From positions 1 through 64,000 of the forward strand of contig MSTD01000002.1 in the NCBI GenBank assembly GCA_001942045.1: 64,000 nt of DNA, written 5' to 3'. Source of the DNA: Mycolicibacterium porcinum. GTDB taxonomy: Bacteria > Actinomycetota > Actinomycetes > Mycobacteriales > Mycobacteriaceae. The position numbers were made by a program, and so were the translations under genes. Position 1 is the stretch's first letter. Every line of letters begins with the position of its first letter. Below are positions 36,462 to 45,473 of this stretch, piece by piece. Under the pieces are notes generated by a model. That model worked only from the letters and a program-made list of their open reading frames with translations, did not search any database and was not told the origin of the DNA.

Positions 36462-38509
36462 CAGACCGCCCGCCTTTCGATACACGCCACGTGATGGGGA
36501 TTGCCCGGTGTGCCCTCCAACCGGACGTCGAGTTCGCTTCCGCCGCAGGCCGGTACCGAGATCGGGCATCTCGGGTGGAATGCGCAGCCGTCCGGCGGCG
36601 ACAGCGGACTGGCGGGTTCGCCGGGCAGCACGCGCGATTCGCGGCCCAGGTCGGGAATCGCGTCGACCAGTGCCTGGGTGTACGGATGGGCCGGGTCACC
36701 GATCACTCGGTCGGCCGGTCCGATCTCGACGATGCGCCCCAGGTACATCACCGCGATCCGGTCGGCCACCACCCGGGCCACCGACAGGTCGTGGGTGACG
36801 AAGACGACGGACATGTCCAGGCTGCGGCGCAGTTCGGCGATCAGGTTGAGCACCGAGGCGGCCAGCGACACGTCGAGCGCACTGGTCGGCTCGTCACACA
36901 GCAGCACCGACGGCGGTACGACGGTGGCCCGTGCCAGCGAAACCCGTTGGCGCTGACCACCGGACAGCTCCCCGGAGCGCGCCTTGGCCACCTCCGCCGG
37001 AAGGCCGACCCGTTCGAGGACCTCACTCACCGCGGCGCGGCGCTGAGCCGCAGGCATCTTGGTACCGCGCAATCGTTCGCCGATCAACTCGCCGACCGAC
37101 AGCCACGGGGTCAACGATGCGCCGGCATCCTGGAAGACCATTTGCGGGCGCTTCCCGCCGACCAGCTGGACCGATCCCGAGGTAGGGCTCTCCAGCCCGG
37201 CGATGATGCGCAGCAGGGTTGACTTACCCGAGCCGCTCTCGCCGACCAGTGCCACCGACTCGCCCTGCCGCACCCGCATGGTCACGCCGCGCAACGCGTG
37301 CAGCTTTCCGTGGTTGTCGGCCGAACGGTCCAGCCACCGGCGTGATACCGCGAATGCCTTGGTGACGTTGGCCAGCGTCACCGCGGGTGGCTGATCGGGG
37401 CCGCCCTGCTCGACGGCGGGGTACACGTCGTCGGCGCCCGACGTCCCCGGCCCCGCGGTCCCGCCGATATCCGCCATCGGCCGGATGCAGGCGCTGACCC
37501 GTTGGGGTGCGACGGCAATGGGTTCGGGTAGCGACGTTGAGCAGTCGCCGGAGGCCACCGCACACCGTGGCTCGAAGGCACATCCGGGCAATGGCGACGC
37601 CGGGCTGGGCACGGCGCCTTGCAGTGCCGCCAGCTTGCGGTCACGTGGAGTGTCCAAGGTGAGCCTGCTGCCGAGCAGTCCTTTGGTGTACGGATGGGCG
37701 GGGTTGGCCAGCACCTCGGCCGCGGGGCCGATTTCGGCGATGCGCCCGGCATAGAGCACCGCGATGCGGTCGGAGATCTGCGCGGCGACGCCCAGGTCGT
37801 GGGTGATCAGCACGATGCTGCAACCGATCTCGTCCCGCAGCCGCTGCAGCAGGCGTAACACCTGGGCTTGGACGGTGACATCGAGCGCGGTGGTCGGCTC
37901 GTCGGCGATGACGAGTTCGGGGTCTCCCGCGACCGCCATCGCGATCATCACGCGCTGACGCAACCCGCCGGACAGTTCGTGCGGATACGCCCGCATCCGT
38001 CGCTTGGGTTCCGGAATGCCCACCGCGGTGAGCAGCCGCAGCGCCTCCTCCTCGTTGCCGGCGGCCTCCGCCACCTGCTTGCCGATCCGCATCGTCGGGT
38101 TGAGCGAGGTCATCGGATCCTGGAACACCGCACCGAGATCGAGGCGGCGCACCTTGCGCAGTGCCTTGGCCCCGCCGTTGACCATGTCGGAGTTCGCTAC
38201 CAGGACCGACCCGCCGATCGTGGCGCTCTTGGGCAGTAGCCCGAGCATGGTGAACCCGAGAACGGTTTTGCCGGAACCGGATTCACCGACCAGGCCGACG
38301 ATCTCCCCCGGCGCGATGGTGAGGGAGACTCCGCGCAGCGCGTGTATGTCGCGGCCGCTGCGACGAAACGTGACGCTCAGATCGTCGACGGCGGCAACCG
38401 GCCCTGGTGGTGAAAGTTCTGCTGTCTCAGTGCGGATCACCGAGCCGTCGACCGCGGGGTCCGCGCCGAGGCCCGCGGGGAAGGTCATGTCGATCATGGC
38501 CTCAGCCAT
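36461..38509 (-). CDS. Fused double ABC ATPase (DppD-DppF)
   Basis: A 682-residue protein with two complete nucleotide-binding domains. Domain 1: GESGSGKT (about 75-82), LSGGLRQRV, LVIADEPT, LITHDLG and an oligopeptide-type C-terminal Cys-containing region. Domain 2: GESGSGKS, LSGGQRQRV, VLLCDEPT, FVTHDLS. In most Dpp systems these are two genes. The ATG at 38509 follows GGGAGG by six bases; codons upstream are weaker. It is the first gene of the ureide operon and faces the divergent TetR gene. Confidence 0.93.
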   Translation of the reverse strand: MAEAMIDMTFPAGLGADPAVDGSVIRTETAELSPPGPVAAVDDLSVTFRRSGRDIHALRGVSLTIAPGEIVGLVGESGSGKTVLGFTMLGLLPKSATIGGSVLVANSDMVNGGAKALRKVRRLDLGAVFQDPMTSLNPTMRIGKQVAEAAGNEEEALRLLTAVGIPEPKRRMRAYPHELSGGLRQRVMIAMAVAGDPELVIADEPTTALDVTVQAQVLRLLQRLRDEIGCSIVLITHDLGVAAQISDRIAVLYAGRIAEIGPAAEVLANPAHPYTKGLLGSRLTLDTPRDRKLAALQGAVPSPASPLPGCAFEPRCAVASGDCSTSLPEPIAVAPQRVSACIRPMADIGGTAGPGTSGADDVYPAVEQGGPDQPPAVTLANVTKAFAVSRRWLDRSADNHGKLHALRGVTMRVRQGESVALVGESGSGKSTLLRIIAGLESPTSGSVQLVGGKRPQMVFQDAGASLTPWLSVGELIGERLRGTKMPAAQRRAAVSEVLERVGLPAEVAKARSGELSGGQRQRVSLARATVVPPSVLLCDEPTSALDVSLAASVLNLIAELRRSLDMSVVFVTHDLSVARVVADRIAVMYLGRIVEIGPADRVIGDPAHPYTQALVDAIPDLGRESRVLPGEPASPLSPPDGCAFHPRCPISVPACGGSELDVRLEGTPGNPHHVACIERRAV

Positions 38510-38670
38510 CGTGGGCCTCCCAGAAGCGATTTGGCGATTCGCGTCACCACGTTGTGCCGCAGCCTGTCGAGCGACAGTTTTCACCGGCGGCGGCGCCGCT
38601 GGGTATCGGAGGCGTTAATGAGGTGTAAAGGAATTGACGGAGCCGGTAACCGTCATGTGTCACGCGTTTC

Positions 38671-38686
38671 TATCGAGTGACCGATA
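38671..38686. promoter_or_regulatory. Candidate TetR operator in the ureide divergent region
   Basis: Inverted repeat TATCG-N6-CGATA in the 222-bp gap between the fused ATPase gene (minus) and the tetR gene (plus), 46 bases before the latter. The size is right for a TetR dimer and the position would allow control of both transcripts. It was recognised by symmetry alone; GACGG/CCGTC half-sites nearby are weaker. Confidence 0.4.
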
Positions 38687-38731
38687 CCGCGTGCGCTGGC
38701 TCTTCACGGTCGAAGGGCCAACCATGGCGGT

Positions 38732-39409
38732 ATGGCAGGAAGACCACGGGTGCACGCCCAGCGTCGGCAGGGAGACACTGCTCGCGACGAAATCCTCGAC
38801 GCCGCAGGGGAATTGTTCACCGCAACCGGCTACGCGGGGACTTCGACGCGAGCAATCGCGGAAGCGGTCGGTGTCCGCCAGGCATCCCTGTATCACTATT
38901 TCAAGACCAAGGACGACATTCTCTGCGCACTACTCGAGCAGACCGTCGCGCCGACGCTGGAATTCATCCCGACCCTGCTCGGGTCCGAACCCGCGTTGAC
39001 CGCCGACGAACATCTCCACGCGTTGGCGGCGTTCGACGGCGCCCAGCTGATGTCCGGCCGGTGGAACCTCGGGGCGCTCTACCTGCTGCCCGAGTTGCGT
39101 GAAGCCAAGCTTGAACCCTTCTGGTCGGACCGGGAGCGGTTACGTCTGCACTACCTGTCGTTGAGTCGCGCGCTCAGCCGGCGGACCGGCGTTCACGAAG
39201 CGGCCGCCGACCTCCCGTTCCGGCTCGTCGAATCGTTGGTCAACGTGTGGTCCATGCCGGCCGGCCCGGAACGTTCCGAGATGCCGTTCCACGTGGCGGA
39301 TGCCTGCCTTCGCGTCCTTGGCATCGCCGACGAGGCAGCCGCCGCCCTGCGTGCACGTAGCCACCGGGAGATCGACAGACATGACAGGAGCCGCTCCCCC
39401 GACCCGTAG
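38732..39409 (+). CDS. TetR-family regulator, probable controller of the ureide operon
   Basis: A 225-residue TetR protein: HTH about residues 18-60 (ARDEILDAAGELFTATGYAGTSTRAIAEAVGVRQASLYHYFKTKDDIL), then an all-alpha ligand domain. It is divergent from the 11-gene ureide operon, which is the usual geometry for a local repressor; the inducer might be allantoin, allantoate or another substrate of the operon. It is followed by a YciI-like gene 10 bases downstream. Confidence 0.9.
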   Translation: MAGRPRVHAQRRQGDTARDEILDAAGELFTATGYAGTSTRAIAEAVGVRQASLYHYFKTKDDILCALLEQTVAPTLEFIPTLLGSEPALTADEHLHALAAFDGAQLMSGRWNLGALYLLPELREAKLEPFWSDRERLRLHYLSLSRALSRRTGVHEAAADLPFRLVESLVNVWSMPAGPERSEMPFHVADACLRVLGIADEAAAALRARSHREIDRHDRSRSPDP

Positions 39410-39419
39410 TCTGCTTTGC

Positions 39420-39695
39420 ATGTTCCACGTCCTCACCACGACTTACCTGCAGCCGATCGACGTCGTCGACCAGACCCGTCCCGCCCACGTCGCCTGGCTC
39501 AAGGAGGAAGTGGCTGCGGGCCGCATCCTGCTGGCCGGGCGTCTGGAATCGGCCAGCGGTGCGGTCCTGATCACCGGCGACCTCACCGATGAGGAAGTCG
39601 AGGACGTCATCGCCCGCGATCCCTACACCCTGGCCGGGCTCATTCGCTGCGAACGCACGTCGTTCAACGCGTCGTTCCGCGCCCCCGGATTGTGA
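39420..39695 (+). CDS. YciI-like protein
   Basis: A 91-residue YCII-domain protein. The sequence MFHVLTTTYLQP, HVAWLKEEVAAGRILLAGRL and the C-terminal DPYTLAGLIRCERTSFNASF match the family, which has a ferredoxin-like fold with a His/Asp pair and is of uncertain function. An in-frame ATG at 39381 lies inside the tetR end; the ATG at 39420 gives the normal family length. A hairpin follows the stop. Confidence 0.82.
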   Translation: MFHVLTTTYLQPIDVVDQTRPAHVAWLKEEVAAGRILLAGRLESASGAVLITGDLTDEEVEDVIARDPYTLAGLIRCERTSFNASFRAPGL

Positions 39696-39700
39696 GCCGC

Positions 39701-39722
39701 TCCCGGGCACGAATCCGGGAGA
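39701..39722. terminator. Hairpin after the YciI-like gene
   Basis: Seven-base arms CTCCCGG (39701-39707) and CCGGGAG (39716-39722) with an 8-base loop, starting five bases past the stop codon. There is no T-tract. It marks the right border of the accessory block before adhC. Confidence 0.5.
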
Positions 39723-39859
39723 TATGTCACACCGGCTCGTGGGATTAGTCGCGCGGCCTCCGTCGTTGCACGCCCTGGACTGCCTCTCTCAGGCAGTAGT
39801 CAGTTAACCGGACTAACCTTTTCCGTGTTACGCACAGACGACGAACAAAGAGGGCTTTG

Positions 39860-40912
39860 ATGAGCACTGTTTATGCCTATGCCGCGAACTCCGCGACGGA
39901 ACCGCTGACCAAGACCACCATCACCCGCCGCGAGGTAGGCCCCCACGACGTGGCCTTCGACATCCACTTCGCCGGCATCTGCCATTCCGACATCCACACC
40001 GTGAAGGGCGAGTGGGGCACCCCCAACTACCCCGTGGTGGCCGGTCATGAGATCGCCGGTGTGGTCACCGCGGTGGGCTCGGAAGTCACCAAGTACAAGG
40101 TCGGCGACCATGTCGGGGTCGGCTGTTTCATCGACTCCTGTCGGGAGTGTGACAACTGCAAGGCCGGTCTGCAGCAGTACTGCACCGGCGATTACGGCAT
40201 GCACGGCACCTACAACTCCACCGAGCGAGACGGCTCCCCTACCTACGGCGGCTACAGCGGAGCCATCGTCGTCGACGAGAACTACGTGCTGCGCATCCCC
40301 GACAGCATCCCGCTGGACGCGGCCGCTCCTCTGCTGTGCGCCGGCATCACCCTGTTTTCCCCGCTGCGGCACTGGAATGCTGGTCCCGGCAAGAAGGTCG
40401 CCGTCATCGGACTCGGTGGCCTGGGCCACATGGGCGTCAAGCTCGCGCACGCGATGGGCGCACACGTCACCGTGCTGTCGCAGTCGCTGAAGAAGATGGA
40501 AGACGGGCTGCGACTCGGCGCCGACGAGTACTACGCAACCAGTGACCCGGACACCTTCCGCAAGCTGCGCGGCAAGTTCGACCTGATTCTCAACACCGTG
40601 TCGGCCAACCTCGACCTGGGCGCGTACCTGGGCCTGCTGGCCGTCGACGGCACCCTGGTGGAGCTGGGAATGCCCGAGCACGCCATGGAGGTCCCGCCGT
40701 TCCCGCTGGCCGGCATGCGCCGCAGCCTGTCCGGCTCGATGATCGGCGGCATCCCGGAGACCCAGGAGATGCTCGACTTCTGCGCCGAGCACAACGTGAC
40801 CCCCGAGATCGAGGTCATTCAACCCGACTACATCAACGAGGCCTACGAGCGTGTGCTGGCCAGTGATGTGCGGTACCGCTTCGTGATCGACACTGCCTCG
40901 CTGCGCGGCTAG
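39860..40912 (+). CDS. adhC: Zinc-dependent NADP alcohol dehydrogenase
   Basis: A 350-residue cinnamyl-alcohol-type medium-chain dehydrogenase matching AdhC (Rv3045). Catalytic zinc region [15 protein letters not shown] and GHEIAG, structural zinc Cys cluster [15 protein letters not shown], Rossmann motif [11 protein letters not shown]. Related enzymes reduce aldehydes with NADPH. The ATG at 39860 has AGAGG about seven bases upstream; a TTG just before it is less likely. Confidence 0.95.
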   Translation: MSTVYAYAANSATEPLTKTTITRREVGPHDVAFDIHFAGICHSDIHTVKGEWGTPNYPVVAGHEIAGVVTAVGSEVTKYKVGDHVGVGCFIDSCRECDNCKAGLQQYCTGDYGMHGTYNSTERDGSPTYGGYSGAIVVDENYVLRIPDSIPLDAAAPLLCAGITLFSPLRHWNAGPGKKVAVIGLGGLGHMGVKLAHAMGAHVTVLSQSLKKMEDGLRLGADEYYATSDPDTFRKLRGKFDLILNTVSANLDLGAYLGLLAVDGTLVELGMPEHAMEVPPFPLAGMRRSLSGSMIGGIPETQEMLDFCAEHNVTPEIEVIQPDYINEAYERVLASDVRYRFVIDTASLRG

Positions 40913-40927
40913 ACGCGGCATATTCGT

Positions 40928-40973
40928 CAACGCCGCGGATTGCGGTCACCCCGTGACCGCGTCCGCGGCGTTG
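40928..40973. terminator. Two-step hairpin between adhC and DUF3349 gene
   Basis: Outer arms CAACGCCGCGGA (40928-40939) and TCCGCGGCGTTG (40962-40973) enclose a second perfect stem, GCGGTCAC (40942-40949) and GTGACCGC (40953-40960), with a 3-base loop. It lies between two convergent genes and would end transcription from both sides. Confidence 0.75.
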
Positions 40974-40987
40974 TGCGTTATCGGCAG

Positions 40988-41326
40988 TCATTCGGGGCCG
41001 GGTTCGGCCTCCAGGTCGACGCCGGCCAGCGGCCAGCCCGCCGCGGCCAATTTGGCTGCCACCCGTGCGATGTTCTCCGGACCGGCGTCGTGGTCGATGA
41101 CATCGGCGATGAATTCCGCGATGTCGTCACGATCGATCGGATCGTCGATATCGGCCGGTGCTGAGGCTTCGGCGATGTTGCGCACCACTTCGGCCACCTG
41201 CTCTTCGGTGAGCGGTGTGGCCCGCAGCAGCGCGAGAAGCGGCACGCGATCGGTGCCCGGCACCCCTTCCGGGTAGCCGGCGCGCAGCCAGTTCAGGACC
41301 GAGATCAGCAACGACTTGGTTGACAC
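40988..41326 (-). CDS. DUF3349-family protein (Rv3046c type)
   Basis: A 112-residue helical, acidic protein. The segment SLLISVLNWLRAGYPEGVP and the repeated VAEVV/IAEFIADVI helices match the actinobacterial DUF3349 family, whose function is unknown. The GTG at 41326 is preferred because the family starts here; the upstream codons are not conserved. It follows adhC in convergent orientation as in M. tuberculosis. Confidence 0.82.
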   Translation of the reverse strand: MSTKSLLISVLNWLRAGYPEGVPGTDRVPLLALLRATPLTEEQVAEVVRNIAEASAPADIDDPIDRDDIAEFIADVIDHDAGPENIARVAAKLAAAGWPLAGVDLEAEPGPE

Positions 41327-41471
41327 CCGGCTAAGTTTCGCGGCTGCCCGGCAAACCCACCACTGGACGCGCCGACAGTTGGGCACCCATTCATTCGTGG
41401 TTCACTGCCAAAAACAATCCCACTGAGCGCAACCGGCGACCACCGGACGGCTGCCGGGCATCCTCGGCGCA

Positions 41472-42923
41472 GTGACCCGCGTGATCCGTTTCAACGCCTT
41501 CGACATGAACTGCGTCGCCCACCAGTCCCCTGGCCTGTGGCGCCATCCTGAGGACCAGTCCTGGCGCTACAAAGACATTACCTACTGGACCGAACTGGCG
41601 AAGTTGTTGGAACGCGGCCGTTTTGACGGCCTGTTCATCGCCGACGTGCTGGGTACCTACGACGTGTACGGAGCCAGCGACGAGGCGGCGATCCGCCAGG
41701 CCGCGCAGATCCCGGTCGGCGATCCGATGCTGCTGGTGTCGGCGATGGCACTGGTCACCGAGAATCTCGGGTTCGGCATCACCACCGGCACCGGGTTCGA
41801 GCATCCCTATCCGTTCGCCCGGCGGATGTCCACGCTGGACCATCTGACCAACGGCCGGGTCGGCTGGAACGTCGTCACCGGCTATCTTCCTGCGGCAGCC
41901 CGCAATATGGGCCAGACCGACCAGCCGGCGCACGACGCGCGCTACGACCATGCCGACGAGTACCTCGAGGTGCTCTACAAATTGTGGGAGGGCTCCTGGG
42001 AGGACGACGCAGTGGTGCGCGACGCCGAACGCGGAGTCTTCACCGACCCGGCCAAGGTGCACCACATCGGCCATTCCGGCACTCACTTCAGTGTCCCTGG
42101 CGTGCACCTGGCCGAACCGTCTCTGCAGCGCACCCCTGTCATCTACCAGGCCGGTTCGTCGCCGCGCGGGGTGCGCTTCGCCGCGGAGAACGCCGAGGCC
42201 ATCTTCACCGCCGCGCCCACCAAAGCCCTTCTGCGCGAGACGGTTTCCACGATTCGTGCCGAACTTGAGCTGGCCGGCCGGGATCCGTACTCCGCGAAGA
42301 TATTCAACCTCACCACCATCATCACCGGCGAAACCGACGAGGCAGCCCACGCCAGGCATGCCGAGTATCTCGCCTACGGTGATCCCGAGGGTGCACTCGT
42401 GTTCATGTCCGGTTGGATGGGCGTGGACCTGGCCCGCTACGGCCTCGACGAACCGATCGGCAATGTCGATTCCAACGCGATCCTGTCCGCGGTCAAGGCA
42501 TTTCAATCCGCCTCGGACAAGGGCGGCGAGTGGAACGTGCGCGACATCGCCGAGTGGGGCGAGATCGGCGGCATGGGACCGCGCATCGTCGGGTCGGGCG
42601 TGCACGTCGCGGACACCCTGCAGGAGTGGGTCGAGGAGACCGACGTCGACGGCTTCAACCTGGCCTACGCGATCACGCCCGGCTCGTTCGCGGAGTTCAT
42701 CGAGCACGTCGTTCCGGTGCTCACCGAACGCGGCGCGTACCAGACGGAGTACGCACCGGGCACCCTGCGCAACAAGCTTCTCGGCAATGGCGATCGCCTG
42801 GCCGATGAGCATCGCGGTGCCAGTTACCGTGTGGGCGCGCCGAATTCGACGATCATCGAGCGTCCGTCGACGCTGCCGTCCTCGTCAGCGTCGACGGCCG
42901 CTCAGCCCGCTAGGGGCCGTTAG
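41472..42923 (+). CDS. NtaA/SnaA/DszA-family FMNH2-dependent monooxygenase
   Basis: A 483-residue luciferase-like flavin monooxygenase. The sequence has the family's GRFDGLFIADVLGTYD, STLDHLTNGRVGWNVVTG, NMGQ, and TPVIYQAGSSPRGVRFAAENAEAIF blocks. Such enzymes oxidise sulfones, chelators or aromatic compounds with reduced FMN from a partner reductase; none is adjacent, although an FMN reductase is encoded at 60739. The start is a GTG. The last 35 residues (Ser/Ala-rich) look like a tail of no known role. Confidence 0.9.
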   Translation: MTRVIRFNAFDMNCVAHQSPGLWRHPEDQSWRYKDITYWTELAKLLERGRFDGLFIADVLGTYDVYGASDEAAIRQAAQIPVGDPMLLVSAMALVTENLGFGITTGTGFEHPYPFARRMSTLDHLTNGRVGWNVVTGYLPAAARNMGQTDQPAHDARYDHADEYLEVLYKLWEGSWEDDAVVRDAERGVFTDPAKVHHIGHSGTHFSVPGVHLAEPSLQRTPVIYQAGSSPRGVRFAAENAEAIFTAAPTKALLRETVSTIRAELELAGRDPYSAKIFNLTTIITGETDEAAHARHAEYLAYGDPEGALVFMSGWMGVDLARYGLDEPIGNVDSNAILSAVKAFQSASDKGGEWNVRDIAEWGEIGGMGPRIVGSGVHVADTLQEWVEETDVDGFNLAYAITPGSFAEFIEHVVPVLTERGAYQTEYAPGTLRNKLLGNGDRLADEHRGASYRVGAPNSTIIERPSTLPSSSASTAAQPARGR

Positions 42924-42933
42924 GTTTGCCGAG

Positions 42934-42983
42934 CAGACGCAAAACTGCCCAAAATCCGGTGATTTCAGGCAGTTTTGCGTCTG
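42934..42983. terminator. Long perfect hairpin between convergent genes
   Basis: Sixteen-base arms CAGACGCAAAACTGCC (42934-42949) and GGCAGTTTTGCGTCTG (42968-42983) with an 18-base loop. It sits between the monooxygenase (plus) and the esterase (minus) stops and includes A/T runs on both strands, so it can act as a bidirectional terminator. Confidence 0.75.
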
Positions 42984-42998
42984 TTCACTGGGAAATTG

Positions 42999-44375
42999 TC
43001 AGCGCGGCGCGGCCTGGACGTTGGTGGGTTGCGGCCCCAGCGTCGAAGGCGGCAGGTCGGTCTGCGCCACCCCCGGGGTGTTCAGCTGACCAGCGAGCCA
43101 CGGTAGCGCGGCGCCAAAAGCGTTGGCGGCGAACGCCCAGTCGTGACGTCCCGGCGCGGTCTGCACCGAGCATGCGATGTTGTCGGCGCGGGCCGCATTG
43201 CACAACGTGCTCGCGGCGACGTCCTGGGCCTCAGGGTTCGCCGTGGCGTCGCGCGTGGTGCCTCGTTGCGAGATCGGCACCTCGAACCATGCCGTGACGT
43301 CGGAGTACGGGCCGTGCCGCCGCATGACGGTGACGGGATCGTAGGCCGCCCAGGCGTCGGCGTCCCCGCCGAAGAGCCGGTCGATGGTCTGTTTCTTGTC
43401 CCCGGTGTTGGGGCGCAGGTCCCCGGCGATGTCGAGGAACGACCGGAACATGTCCGGGTGCATCAGGGTCAGGTCCACCGCGCAGGTGCCGCCCATCGAC
43501 CAGCCCGCGATACCCCATCCGTCGCGGTCAGCGCGGACGCCGAAGTTCGAGATCAGGTACGGGACAACATCCTTGGTCAGGTGGTCGGCGGCGTTGCCCC
43601 GGGCACCGTTCACACACTCGGTGTCGTTGGCGAAGGAGCCGGTGGCGTCGACGAACACGAAAACCGGCGCATTGCCGCCGTGCGCGGCCGCGAACCCGTC
43701 GAGGATGCCCAGCACGTTACCTGCGCGCAGCCAGTCGGCCGGGGTATTCAATTGGGAGCCGATCATCATCACGGCCGGCAGTTGTGGCGGCGGGGTGCTG
43801 GCGAACCATGCCGGCGGCAGGTAGACGAGTTCACCGCGGTGGCTGAAACCCGATGCCGCCGAATCGATGGTCACCGGGACCAGGACACCACTGGGCGGCC
43901 GGAAGTGGGCCAGCTGCATCTTGGTCACGGTCAACCGGTCCGTCTGCCCCGGCAGTGGACTGGATGTCAGCTGCTTCCACATGCCGTCCACCGTCGGGAA
44001 ATATCCGACCCACATGTTGAGAGTCAGCGCGCACGCCAGCCCGCAGACTCCGACCGCCGCCACGGACGCGGTGCGGCGCCACCATCGGGCGCTCACCCAG
44101 CCCAGCAATGCCACGCCGACGGCCAGGACGCTCAACGCGATCCAGACCCACAACTCGGGCGGCCCGGCGTTGCCGGCCACCCCGATCGAGTCGATGTACC
44201 AATAGGTCAGGCCCGCCAGCACCGCCGCCGCGGCCACCAGCGCCGGCAGGATCCGGAAGCGCCAGCGTTGCGTGCGCCAGCCCACAGCCGCTCCCAGCAG
44301 CAGTGCGGCGATCAGCTGCACGACAACGGGGAACCAGCCGTGGATCAGCGAGATCGGCGCAATGAGCTGGTACAT
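42999..44375 (-). CDS. Membrane-anchored alpha/beta-hydrolase, esterase/mycolyltransferase-like
   Basis: A 458-residue protein: four N-terminal membrane helices (first about 15-35, last about 105-125) followed by an extracytoplasmic alpha/beta-hydrolase domain. The nucleophile elbow is GWSMGGTCAVDL; the His is likely in APGRHDWAF, both typical of the esterase-D/antigen-85 superfamily. It may act on cell-envelope esters. The C-terminal tail is Pro/Gln-rich. No operon partner is obvious. Confidence 0.86.
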   Translation of the reverse strand: MYQLIAPISLIHGWFPVVVQLIAALLLGAAVGWRTQRWRFRILPALVAAAAVLAGLTYWYIDSIGVAGNAGPPELWVWIALSVLAVGVALLGWVSARWWRRTASVAAVGVCGLACALTLNMWVGYFPTVDGMWKQLTSSPLPGQTDRLTVTKMQLAHFRPPSGVLVPVTIDSAASGFSHRGELVYLPPAWFASTPPPQLPAVMMIGSQLNTPADWLRAGNVLGILDGFAAAHGGNAPVFVFVDATGSFANDTECVNGARGNAADHLTKDVVPYLISNFGVRADRDGWGIAGWSMGGTCAVDLTLMHPDMFRSFLDIAGDLRPNTGDKKQTIDRLFGGDADAWAAYDPVTVMRRHGPYSDVTAWFEVPISQRGTTRDATANPEAQDVAASTLCNAARADNIACSVQTAPGRHDWAFAANAFGAALPWLAGQLNTPGVAQTDLPPSTLGPQPTNVQAAPR

Positions 44376-44434
44376 CAGCTCATTTCATATCAACGCCAAC
44401 TGTCAGCTTGCTGGAGAGATGCTGACTGCGGGAG

Positions 44435-45421
<987 letters not shown>

Positions 45422-45457
45422 TCACCAGGTCGTTGTGTTTGCCGGACAGTACCCACG

Positions 45458-45473
45458 ACACTACCCCTGGGGT
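45458..45473. promoter_or_regulatory. Weak NrdR-box-like site upstream of nrdF2
   Basis: The 16-mer ACACTACCCCTGGGGT resembles the stronger box ACACTACACCTAGTGG in front of nrdH (13 of 16 positions equal). A poorer half-site with TTGTGT lies at 45423-45438. The right half of the 16-mer is also part of a small ACCCC/GGGGT palindrome at the end of the upstream gene, so it could be fortuitous. Confidence 0.3.

Noticed and set aside
41950..43089. 379-codon frame overlapping the flavin monooxygenase
   Set aside because: Ser/Arg/Thr/Pro-rich shadow of a conserved enzyme.
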